From contig CM049313.1 in the NCBI GenBank assembly GCA_026874595.1, positions 41,816,659 to 41,880,658 of the forward strand: a stretch of 64,000 bases of DNA, given 5' to 3'. This DNA is from Sipunculus nudus. Its lineage: Eukaryota > Annelida > Sipuncula > Golfingiida > Sipunculidae. Each line of letters begins with the position of its first letter. Position 1 is the first letter of the stretch. The notes beneath the pieces were generated by a model that saw nothing but the letters and a program-made list of their open reading frames with translations, did not search any database and was not told the DNA's origin. Below, in pieces: positions 47,146 through 58,200 of the stretch. The position numbers and the translations under genes were made by a program.

Positions 47146-47479
47146 TAATAAGGCATATTTACTTCACCTTTACGTTGTTTAGGTGTGATATATCTTTTGT
47201 TAAAATTGTTTATCACCCGAAACAATATTAACTGTAAGGTACATGCTACGGGTGGCGACATCTATATATCGCCACCCATTCTATTCATTCTCCGCTTGGT
47301 GTCGGTTCAGATGTTACTTGATTGATGGTTTAATAATGCCTGAGAATAAGGACATATTCGCCGTAATCTATGCTGTGGTGGATGAAACTAAGAATAAAGG
47401 CATATTTACTTCACTGTATTGTTTAAGTGTGATATAACCTTTGTTAAAATTGTTTATCACCCGAAACAATATTAACTGT
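47146..47479. repeat. 244-bp tandem monomers downstream of the DIRS relic (copy 1)
   Basis: A partial monomer (47,146-47,235) and a full one (47,236-47,479) both end CACCCGAAACAATATTAACTGT. The full monomer contains a hairpin with perfect 9-bp arms GGGTGGCGA/TCGCCACCC (47,250-47,258 and 47,269-47,277). The position just after the recombinase suggests the direct or split repeats of tyrosine-recombinase retroelements; this is inference. Confidence 0.75.
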
Positions 47480-48757
47480 GTAACAATTCCTTTAATTTCT
47501 GCGACAACTGGCATCACTATCAAATATTCTAATTAAAATATATTTTTTTTAATTTTGGGTTTATTCAATGGTTTAAAGGTTTGAGTTGTTCTGAGGCTTG
47601 ATATGAAACGATATAGAACATCTGTTAGTATATCATGGAGGATTAATGTTAATATTTACGAAGGATATGATATATGATATGTCATATAAGCCAGAAAATA
47701 AATAAACTATTTGGTGGACCCAGTTTAATTTGCGATGAATCTAAATATTGATTCAGTCATTGCTTTAGGTGGCGCTCCCTGAGTGCTCTATATAACATAG
47801 CTACATTGCCTTATACTATAATTATTATTATTATAATTGATGCTAGTATTACTTTTAATCACTCAGCAAAAGCAACACTGCTTGCTCTTAAATAATTAAA
47901 ATTGCACTTTTCCTGTCGGATTAATTTGAAACAGGTTTTATTTTCGTCGATCTTTATAAACTGTTTTAATACTGAAATAAAACGGGAAAAAATCTCATAA
48001 GGCTGTTGTAATTAGAGAGCTTTAATTTATTAGAGAGTTGTAGTGACACTGTCTCACTAGAAGTTACAATATGAATTATTCTAAACTCAACACCTATGAA
48101 GATAACTCTGAGATCATCATATTTACTTCATCGAACTAAATATAGTCTTAATAATATGGGATAAAGTCGGTTTTACTCAATTGAAATCTGGATAATTGAT
48201 TTTTGTTTTAAATGGAACAATTTTCAAAGTCCCATCATTCTCTATATCTTACCTATTGAATCATTCTATTTATTTGAAACATATATAATAAAAATGTTTG
48301 GATATTTGAAACCAAATTCTGCAAATCACACTTTACCTCTAGCTCATAAAATCCCACTAGCGGTGAAGTCGTTAATTCCCCTGCCTAAGTCTCCCTGGTC
48401 GATACTGTGTGCTCTTTTAAGCCCTTCACTGGCAAGGGTGACTTACAAAATAATAAACGAGCTGACTGGAATCACCATGGCGTGTTGTATACTAGGTTTG
48501 ATCTCTGGTTAAACAAAGTGACGGAACTACTCACAGCTTACTCATAATAATTGTTAATAAACATTACATGTACTTACACTCGTCAAAACTAAAATTATCC
48601 TGTCGTGGCTACCAAGAGCTGCTCTAAAAAAAATAGAAATTTCATACGACAGTTAGTTGTAATTTCTGCCCTGGAACCAGATGGTTCTAACTGGCTGAAT
48701 TCCTCTGTATTTATAAACGGCTTTATTTAAAATATTCATATAACATGGATTTTGCAG

Positions 48758-48820
48758 AGGTTGTACAACCCTTTACCTGCGGCCCACCAGGAGCACCTTC
48801 ATTTACCTCTGGATGTCAAG
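48758..48820 (+). pseudogene. Short Cys linker exon (copy 2)
   Basis: Identical to 41,887-41,949. Confidence 0.5.
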
Positions 48821-49901
48821 GTAAGTTATTTTGTTTTTAGATTTTTCAAAACACACCCTTATATAATCAATCTAGACTTGTGCACACACACAAACACAGA
48901 TATATATATATATATGATTATATTTATATATATATATATATTAGCGATTGTAGAAAGTGTCTTCGTACCCTTGCCTTCTTTCGTTGATCGTTTGTTATAT
49001 GCATCCATACCATATTTCTAGTGTTATCTTGTCATCACATTTCAAATAAACTTTCAGATAAACTTTTCTACCAAAACAGTTTTGAAGTATTTTTTAAAAG
49101 AATTTCAACAAAATAAGTCAGCAATAAAGCTTTCTAGTAAGGCATACATGTTTGGACTTATGGTATGCTGAAATTTTTTTTTAATCCAAAAGCTATACAG
49201 ATAATATAAAAATCGATCATTTATCAAAAGTTCAACCATAAAGGACACATCATAAATTAAGGGTGAAAAATCCTGGTGATATGTATGTATATGTTATGCT
49301 AGTGTATTGTTAACAGGGAATATATTTTTTTCTACTTAAACTAAAAAGTTGCTTTAAATCTTAAGAGTCTTGAAAAACTTCTTTTATATATAACCGATCT
49401 GATCGAAGATCTGAAAATTCCTAAATAGTATATATAATTTGGCTTAAATTAATTGTATATATTTTTGGAAAAAAAATAATTTTAATATATTTTAACAACA
49501 ATTTAAAATCATACATAAATTTGTTGGAAAAAAACACTAAAAATTGGGAATATGTAGATAAAAGTCTTGCATAATTTAGTTAAATATAGTAAAATACATC
49601 TCCGTGACGGCCGGAATCCATGATGAAATCGTTTTAAGATGTATCGGCCACAGGCAATAGATGTACATACAAGCAAATAAGCCTTATATTCGCGTCTAGG
49701 TCCTTAACTATGGAAAACAATGATTTAAAACTAGCGTGCTTATTGACACGTCTCTCTTCAGACTTCAGAGATATTAATGTTGACATTCATTCTTATGTAT
49801 GGACATTTAAAAGGAAACATGCAATCACATCAGAATATGAGGTATTTTGGTCACCAGACCTCGACAAACCAGGGCATGCAACGTATGTATGTATTTTGCA
49901 G

Positions 49902-50092
49902 ACGATCAAATGAAACGTGTGCACAAGAAACGAATCTCGTTCAAGGAATGTCGTGCATTGTGCAAAAACAAACTTCTCCTGGCTGCGGTGACATTGTTCT
50001 CGAGAAAGACGCATGTGTTCTGCTAAAATTATTTGAAATGGACCAACAATCAACTGAGTCAGCCTGCATGCCGCAAAATTAACATAGTACAG
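49902..50092 (+). pseudogene. PAN-like exon with the same frameshift (copy 2)
   Basis: The A-run length and the frameshift are the same as in copy 1, so the lesion predates the 6.87-kb duplication or both copies share one origin in the assembly. Confidence 0.7.
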
Positions 50093-50311
50093 GTACCTAT
50101 ACTGTATGCCTGGTAAGAAGTAGGCGTTTATAAATGAATGGTTGATAAACGTTTAACATAAATATTTATTCTATCCATTTTACATTATTAAACACGGGCG
50201 ACATGTTAACAATCAGAACGATTTTGCTCAGTTAATCAAGAAAATAATTATCTGGTACATTAGTATCTAAATGGATGAATGAACATATTAATAACAATAT
50301 GTTTCTTTTAG

Positions 50312-50405
50312 GAACAGTTTCTGAACAATTTCATAGGCGGGATCCGCGATGCCCTGAAAAATACGGAAATTCCTTTGCAGTTAACCATAACATGACGACC
50401 CTATG
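50312..50405 (+). pseudogene. CTLD N-terminal exon (copy 2)
   Basis: Identical exon and splice sites to 43,441-43,534. Confidence 0.55.
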
Positions 50406-50667
50406 GTAAGTTACAGGCCCATTTTTTTGTGGGTAGAAAGATCGTTAATACTGTTAAGCATAAATTCTTGTCAGAGCCATTAAAAGAACCGCGATCCCAA
50501 ATGGAATGTTCATGTATTTATGCATGAAAGAAACCTTCCATTGTGTTAAGTTTATTTATTTATTTTTTATCTTACTTTTTGTTGTATTTTATTTTGTTTT
50601 GTTTTTTTTACTGAGTTAATATGACCACATGTGGATATTTATTAAAGGTGAAGTTTTGTCTTTACAG

Positions 50668-50712
50668 ATGCTGATGTGTTGTATGAAGCTTTCTGGACGT
50701 CTGCCAAAAAAG
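50668..50712 (+). pseudogene. CTLD middle exon (copy 2)
   Basis: It differs from copy 1 by one base, TTT to TAT (Phe to Tyr: ADVLYEAFW), one of the few differences between the two units. Confidence 0.65.
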
Positions 50713-50835
50713 GTAAAGCAAGGAGTGGGGGATGGGGCGGAAACCGGTCTATATCCCTATCAATTTATTTTAATTTCAATGAATTAGGATATGTGCCCAC
50801 GATAGGACTCCGTTAAAGCTATTTTATCTCTACAG

Positions 50836-51057
50836 AGGATGGTCCACTGCTTCCTGAGCCCGGGTCACGTGGGCAGTGGATCTGGGAGGGAACCGGAAAC
50901 GCGGTCCGTTACACCAACTAGCGCCCAGGAGAGCCAAGCGACCAAATATACAAGGAAGAGCACATCAGGCTCGATAAAAAGGCACACAGGCAGTGGAAGC
51001 ATTTCCCCAGGAACATCTGTATATGTTGGCATTTGTGAAACGAATGCACTGAACTAA
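50836..51057 (+). pseudogene. CTLD terminal exon, tryptophan-to-stop (copy 2)
   Basis: Carries the same TAG (50,919-50,921) in place of the TNW tryptophan as copy 1. Confidence 0.82.
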
Positions 51058-51939
51058 CTGACGTTGATTTGTTACACTTTAAAGAAACTTTCTGTTTCAC
51101 CTGTGCATGCTAACACATTATTATTTTTAACGTGTTGTCATTTTTATACCTACGGCGCTGTTTTATTTTAAACCCCGGTGCATCACGGGGCATTTCAATA
51201 CCCAAAAACCAACCGGCACGGTCGTACACTTGTGACACCAATCCTGCACAGTGTGAGCACCGTCATTGTAGCTGATAGCACTGTGCGGGCTCTGTCATGA
51301 TGGCTGGTACCAATACCTGTTATGTTGCTTTAACGCGCCGCATGTCAGACATGTTGTAAACATAATGATTGGTACATGTGTAAATGGTGATGCTCAGTTC
51401 CAACTTTTATAGGATAGCGCGATGTGTTAGGCTGTATCTCTGTGTTATTGTGCTTTGGATAAAGATGTTATCTTACTGCTATGATATATGATTAACGAAT
51501 GTTGTAGCATTTGGCCAACACCTTGGCATAATACAAAATGATTAAACGGGTTACAATATGTCACTTAAGTTATATGACGCTTACATCCGTCTGAAAATCA
51601 GAGCAAAATGCAAAAAGAGATTTTTTTAAAAATATAATGCCCACTTTATATATAAAAATTATTTACTTCGCTGCCGGGTTTACTTATCTGTGAAATATCA
51701 GTAATTCATGACGTCGCCTGCGAATGACCAATGTTTGCCCATCAAATAACTGTTTATTAGGTTTGTGTGACGAAACAGTACAGCGTGTGCCCGGGTTAAA
51801 TCGTTTTCACAATTTGATATAGATTCATATATTGTGCTAATATGAAATAAAAAAACTACCTCGAAAGGAGAAAAAAATAATTATAAGCATAACATAATAC
51901 CCGTGTGCAATCACTTTCAAGCAAATTATAAAAAGTGAC

Positions 51940-53980
51940 AATATTATTCCGTATAGAGGTAATCCGTATATACAGGTCACCAAGCAGCGTATCCGGCGTC
52001 TTAAAAAGGAAATTAGACGCAGCTTGACTGGCTCGGCTAGGAAACTTGCATTGCGGGTCAATGTTTGTCAATGACAAAGGCCATTCTGCCTTCAAAACTT
52101 TTATTTGGAAATATTTATCGGGGTATAGACCAACGAGTTTCTTGGGACGGAATACTCGTTTTGAATCCGTGTATTGTCAAGAAGCTTAATTGGTGGCGAG
52201 ACGCTATCGTTAATTGGAACGGTGTCCCCATACATGTAAAACCGGTAGATACTCAGGTTGCTACGGATGAAAGTAGTTTTGGTTGGGGTGCTTGTTTTTA
52301 GGCATTAAATGGTGAAGCTTCAGGAAAATGGAATACTCGGGTCGCCTACATGTCTACAAAAACAGGGAGTTTCTTGCCGTAGGGCTGGCTCTGAGGTCAT
52401 TTGGACCCGAAATCTGTTCAAACCTCAAGCGACAATGTCACAACGGTTGAATGCGTCAACAATTTATACAGTCCAAGTCAGGAATAAGAGGACTTAGTTT
52501 AGGGAGTTTAGCTAGAAGCAAATACATAGGATATAGATCTACAGGCCAAAATACCAACCTGGAAAACGCGCCACGCCGATATGTTGAGCCGAAATTTGTC
52601 CCTGTACGAATGTAAACTAACGCAAGCTTATTCCGTTTTCTGGACTTAATGTGATTGCCTCACACAATCGACCGGTTTGCTTCAATGGTGACAGCGCAAA
52701 TACCCCGTTACAACAGTCTGTATAACGACCCCCTCTCGTTGCATTGGCTCACAATGGCATGGGCGAAAACAGTTTTGTCGGTCAGCCGTTTTGACTCGTT
52801 TCGAAGATTCTAAATCTAATCACATCTCAAAAGATAAGGCAACCCTAATAGCACCTTACTGGCCCGCAAAACCTTTGTTTCGTCAACAAGTGCAAATGTC
52901 AACGGTCCCTCCGTTCCGGATCCCAAGCAACCCACGGTCATACTGCCAATTAGGCATTTGTCCAGAGCCTTTAAAGAGCCAAAACTGGAAACTCTACGCC
53001 TGGAGAATTTCTGGCGGTTAAAACCTGATGCTCAGGGTTGGAGTGATAGGGCACAACAACAATTTTCATGTAATTGGGCTGAAAGCACACTTGATTTATA
53101 CAAGATACTACTAGTAAAGTTGAAGTCCTTTTCTCTTTAGTTCCATGTTATGTTTCCCCCAAAAGATAGCAAGGATATTGCAGAGCTTTTATATGTGTTC
53201 CTCACGCCCCCGTTCACTTTTGTGTTCGGCGTCAGCTGCGCTTCCAAGTTTGTACAATGCACTTGACTATGATAATATTATGTTTCGGCCTGACATTATG
53301 AAACTTTGTACTGCTTTGGTCAAATGAGGCATACAGCCCCCACCCACCGGGCCAGACCAGCGATCCTGCCAGTTGAACCGTTTAAAGAACTTTTCCTGTC
53401 CTGGCCGGACACTGAAGAACTTCCTGTCGAAGATTTTTGACTGAAATGTTTGACCTTTTTAGCCTTTGCTGTATGTGGCGCCGAATGCTAAGGTTTTTGA
53501 TATGGAAACACGTGTGTGTAACAAGTTCATTATGTCCGCTGACCAGATCACCTTTAATTTGGATGGTTCTATGAATATTATGTGTTTTAGCATTAAGAAT
53601 AAATATTTTTCTGTTCATGTGCAACACTGTTCTGTAGTTAAGCTTGAACCGTTTGCTACATTGAGTGGTCACTTTGAGAAAACTTCTCGGTATAGGCACG
53701 GTTCGAATGGGCCGTTGTTTTTAGCTTTGAACAAACCATATAATGCTTTGTGTAGTTCTTAGTTTGGTAAAACTTTTGAGGAGTCTATTAACATGGGAGG
53801 TGTAGGAGGTAGGAGTTTTACTGCAAAATGTTTTAGGCCTACTTGAGCGACGACTGCAATTGCGGCTAATATGTCCCCAAACTCCGTTCGGAAAGTTGGC
53901 AGGTAGAAATCTCAGAAGGTGTTTGAGCAGCATTATGTGCATTGTAAGTCGGCCACTGACTAAAAAGATAAGGTATTTCA
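51940..53980 (+). mobile_element. Dead DIRS-type retrotransposon, 3' half (copy 2)
   Basis: Same domains and the same lesions as at 45,070-47,110. Differences seen are single bases, for example TTATAAAGG to TTAAAAAGG near 52,003. It arrived by tandem duplication of the host segment, not by transposition. Confidence 0.82.
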
Positions 53981-54015
53981 AATGTAATTATGTTTTTCGC
54001 ATATCTATTCTCTCT

Positions 54016-54570
54016 TAATAAGGCATATTTACTTCACCTTTACGTTGTTTAGGTGTGATATATCTTTTGTTAAAATTGTTTATCACCCGAAACAATATTA
54101 ACTGTAAGGTACATGCTACGGGTGGCGACATCTATATATCGCCACCCATTCTATTCATTCTCCGCTTGGTGTCGGTTCAGATGTTACTTGATTGATGGTT
54201 TAATAATGCCTGAGAATAAGGACATATTCGCCGTAATCTATGCTGTGGTGGATGAAACTAAGAATAAAGGCATATTTACTTCACTGTATTGTTTAAGTGT
54301 GATATAACCTTTGTTAAAATTGTTTATCACCCGAAACAATATTAACTGTCTGGTCCCTGCCATGGGTGGGGACATCTTTATATCGCAACCCATACTATTC
54401 ATTCCCCGCTTGGTGTCGGTTGAGTTGTAATTTGATTGATGGTTTTATAATGCCTGAGAATAAGGACATATGCGCCGTAATTTATGCTGAGGTGGATGAA
54501 ACCAAGTGCGGAAGAATAAAGGCATATTTACTTCAGTGTTTGTTGTTTAGGTGTGATATAAATTTTTTGA
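54016..54570. repeat. 244-bp tandem monomers (copy 2) plus a diverged third monomer
   Basis: A partial monomer (54,016-54,105), a full one (54,106-54,349) and a third (54,350-54,570) about 15-20% diverged by eye. The hairpin is perfect in the second monomer (arms 54,120-54,128 and 54,139-54,147) but mismatched in the third (GGGTGGGGA against TCGCAACCC). Confidence 0.8.

Positions 54571-54606
<36 letters not shown>
54570..54606. repeat. (AT)n(GT)n compound microsatellite
   Basis: Eight AT units, then about ten GT units. Confidence 0.95.
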
Positions 54607-55020
54607 AAGTATAAGAAAACGTTGATGCTTACAATACTTTACAACAGGACATTTTATTTTTTCATTATCTGTAGGAGTTGTCAGCCTGGACGTTGGTATG
54701 ATTTGAGGCGTACATTAACATCGAGTGTCTTAAATAGATAGATAAAGTTTTACGTTAACACACAGGAACACACATTTATCTCACGGGTATAATATGATCT
54801 TAAGTCCTAATGGTCTTCATACTACCTTGGTTTAATTCAGCTTTAAAATTTATATCTAACTGAATTTTAACCAAATGATATATACATGTTTGAAATTCTT
54901 AGAAAATCCGGTGTTATATTATATTTATACATAAAAGATTTAAACGCGATATATTTCACCTTTTGCAAAGGATATAGATGCAAAAGTAGTATCATATGAA
55001 AGTAGGCCTACTATATTACA

Positions 55021-55030
55021 TTATTATTAA

Positions 55031-55073
<43 letters not shown>
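55021..55073. repeat. (ATT)n microsatellite
   Basis: About 17 ATT units with one early interruption (AATATT). The surrounding 54,607-55,610 shows no gene. Confidence 0.95.
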
Positions 55074-55619
55074 TCATTTACTTGTGACATGCCATGTTGA
55101 ATTGAATGTGTATTTAAATTATGCTGTCTTGATCTAATTGTACATCCTACTTCTTCTGACACATTTCTTTTAGAAAGGTTTGGTTGAGAACAATTAAAAT
55201 TAAATAATGATTATTCGTCCCAGATAATGCACTTTCGTGATGATCTTCTTGTCAGAGGGCGTGGTAACAGTGCCAGCTCCTGGTAAATATTCACACCGCT
55301 AGCGGCTACCTGCCATATTTTTAAAAGTTTCATTCAAACTACATAGTCAATACCTTAGTTTGTCAATACCTGTTTGTCTTTGTTCATGTGCGTGTGTGTA
55401 AGAGTATTCGGTTTTCTTGATCATCCTTTCTAATGTTTCAGACGAACCTGTCCACTGGCCAGATTGACCCCGTGTCATTCGCTGATACACCCTATTGTGA
55501 TTTGCACCTGGACAATTATTACTTTTTTCATTGATACAATGTGTCACCAGATGACTGTGACTTAGTAATTGTATTGCATGTTCTAGTACGGAAATTAATC
55601 TGATGATTGTTTTAATAAT

Positions 55620-56715
55620 TCACTGTACATTTATATGGATTATCATGTTTAGGTTAGAGGGCGCACTTGTCTCGTTTGATGTTAATTTCAGTTCAGCTTA
55701 ATTCGGCGCGAGCCGTTTCTGTCTGGCGGTCTCTATAGTAACAAATGTTTGTTGTATACTTCAAAGGCTCAGCACGTGCTTAATTTGGTTTTCTCAGGGC
55801 TTTTCCTCAGGAGGCGTGTCCATATTAGGATTCATGTAATAATTGTAAATCAGCATAATAAAGGTGGTCACCAGTAGACGACCAGGACTTGTGATGTCAG
55901 CAAGCATATATAAGACGTGATTAAGGCGCAACTTGCAACAAATGCCCAATCAGCACCAGTTCGTGTAGCCTGATGTTATCTGCAGCCTTGGCGCAGGTCT
56001 GCATGAATCAGAGTTTAGACAGCTTAGAGTTGATGTCTATAAGCGTCGATTGTCGTTTTCTGAGGAAGGCCACGGAGATTTCTTTGTAACGAACTTCAGA
56101 GTGAGTATCGCATTTTGCCGACGGACTGGTAAATCTGACTATTTAAACCTGTTATGAGCGCTTCCGGGAACAGTTTGAGGACATTATTTTAACGCCTAAC
56201 TGTGAAGGTACTGAATATCGCTGTATGGAAGCATTTTCGGTTACCTAGAGCTGAATAATTCAAGGAGACATTAGCTGTGAAAGACATTGACTCTAAGTCA
56301 AGATTAAATCGTCTGTGTGCTAATTAGTGAGTGCTGCGTGAACTGTGTCATGAGAGTTATTTCAGTACTCCAACGCGGAACTGTTGGTGGTAGGAGCTTC
56401 CTGTTGCTAAAGGAAGACTTATTGTACTGTGAACATAGCGCGTACAAACAGTTAGCCGGCCAGCGCAACATTTCGATGTCACATGTGTCATGTGATCAGG
56501 AGAAGTTTAAACAAGGGACTTCTCTTCGAACTCTGGTCAACGGACTTTGTTGTTATGTCTCTTATTATTATCGAACTTTTATGATCATCAACTTGTATGT
56601 ATGGAGCGCCTCTTTGGAGAAACGTAAGTGTATATTTTTTTTAATATATTAATTTGTTTTTGCTAACGTAGTGTAATTAGCTTTGGAGTGTACATATGCA
56701 TGAGTTTCAGCTAGT
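55620..56715 (+). repeat. 1.1-kb promoter-like dispersed repeat, copy 2
   Basis: Homologous to 19,975-21,060 in the same orientation. It has TGATGTCA (a CRE with one mismatch, 55,892) and a good TATA box (CATATATAAG, 55,905-55,914). About 710 bases later is a consensus donor AAC|GTAAGT at 56,624, so this copy could act as a promoter plus leader exon. An ORF at 56,317-56,652 is absent from the other copy. It may be a diverged LTR or a duplicated gene promoter. Confidence 0.6.
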
Positions 56716-58097
56716 CGGTTTGACAGTTAAAAGAACCTGGTCGTTCACATCTCTAGTGGTGTGACACACTTTAATGTGTGAAACATGTTTTTGTGACAAG
56801 ATAGATATAACAAACAACATGAAGGTCACTCATAAATGAAAATGTCTATGATCCGATTTTATTATAATTAGGCCTTAAAACAAGAATGCAGTTCATGCAG
56901 AATACGTGCTGTTGATATTTATCATCCCAGTTGGGACTTAGATAAAAAAAAAGCCATTCTAGGATAGATTTCTGATGCATGTATAATCAGCATTAACGTA
57001 TAATCTAATTATAAATCATTTGAAACCTGGGCTAATTAGTTAGTGTTCATTTAGGAATCGTTCCGTATCAAACTATGTTCCTGAGATCATAAGCTATTTA
57101 GCTTGTCAATCTTGCAAAGAAGAAAGGAAGAAAATAAATGTGGGCAACTGAGTCTGTTATTGGCCAACACTGGCAAACCTCGAGCTGCAAATTGTAATAA
57201 AACTGCATAAAATCTACGCTGATAATACCCAATTTTCATTCGTAAAGGTGTGAACGTTTGAAAAATCTTTTAGGCTTTCCTTTACTATACGTTGAAACCA
57301 ACATCTCAGGATATACTACAGCACAATGGCATCCGATACCTGTATATATAATGTAGTGTAATCTTGCTTCTATCATTAGAAGATACACATTTTAATTTTT
57401 ATGTAAACTGTTGTTCTACCCGAATGGTATGGGGACAAATAGTTCAAGATCGTACGAGAGTTAAATTTATAGGTAGTGCTCGAGGAAGATCTACTGTTCG
57501 AAGAGTCATAGGATGCTCGACAAAGTGTCCAAACAGTGATTTTTTTTTTTATAAATTTACAATATGTAGCTTCTAGCAATAATCAGTTGATGATATTTGC
57601 ATTACAAAACTGTCTCCCATGTCAGGGCAGTTGCCTTCCTCAGGCAGAGGTACTACCAAGCATTCATCGTTTCTGCCTTTGAAGCTAAGTGGGCTAGCTA
57701 GACTAGCAAGATAGTCAACCTCCAGCCTCTAAACGGGAAGTTTATTGTGGCATTATCAGCACAAGTAAATGGCATCTAGCAATGGATAAGGACAGGGTTG
57801 CTCAAATGACCCATGTAGACAGTGTTCTAGTATACAAAGAACACTGGTGAAAAGTAAATGATTAATTGAAAAAGATTAATATTATATCTCTGAACTTTTA
57901 GCTCAACTTTGCATATTTATCTCTTTTACTTAATGTGGTCCAGTATGTTTGCAAGGAATATATTTTTCCTGAAGACGTGAGGAATTATCATTTTAAATAC
58001 TTCTTTTATACTTTTTTTTCTGTCATTCTTCTCCAACTTATTACTGAATATCTAGATGACATTTATGCAATTGTGATTAGTGCGAATGGCTTTGAAG

Positions 58098-58200
58098 AGT
58101 ACCTATACCTGTACTTAGGTACTAAGGTACTCTACAAAAATTCTGTACCTGTTCCTGTACCTTGCCGTTTCCCCAAGTACCCGTACCTAGGAAAAGTCAC
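58098..58200. repeat. GTACCTGTACCT-type minisatellite
   Basis: Interrupted runs of GTACCT/ACCTGT and TTAGGTACT create a Val/Pro/Tyr-rich frame that is a by-product of the repeat. Confidence 0.7.

Larger units (their letters stand above)
40605..47475. repeat. 6.87-kb tandem duplication, copy 1
   Basis: Every feature from 40,605 to 47,479 recurs 6,870-6,871 bases further on. About ten substitutions and one T-run indel were spotted by eye, so identity is near 99.8%. It starts inside the 1.62-kb copy B and ends at the edge of a 244-bp monomer. The breakpoint shares CTGT (40,605, 47,476, 54,346). It contains the lectin exon series and a dead DIRS element. Confidence 0.95.
47476..54349. repeat. 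6.87-kb tandem duplication, copy 2
   Basis: Near-identical to copy 1. Its left edge lacks the rest of the 1.62-kb unit; its right edge continues into a third, diverged 244-bp monomer. The right flank is therefore the original one, and the extra unit was inserted to its left. Confidence 0.95.

Noticed and set aside
40605-54349. Two independent DIRS insertions
   Set aside because: Both copies share all lesions and flanks over 6.87 kb, so the second came from segment duplication.
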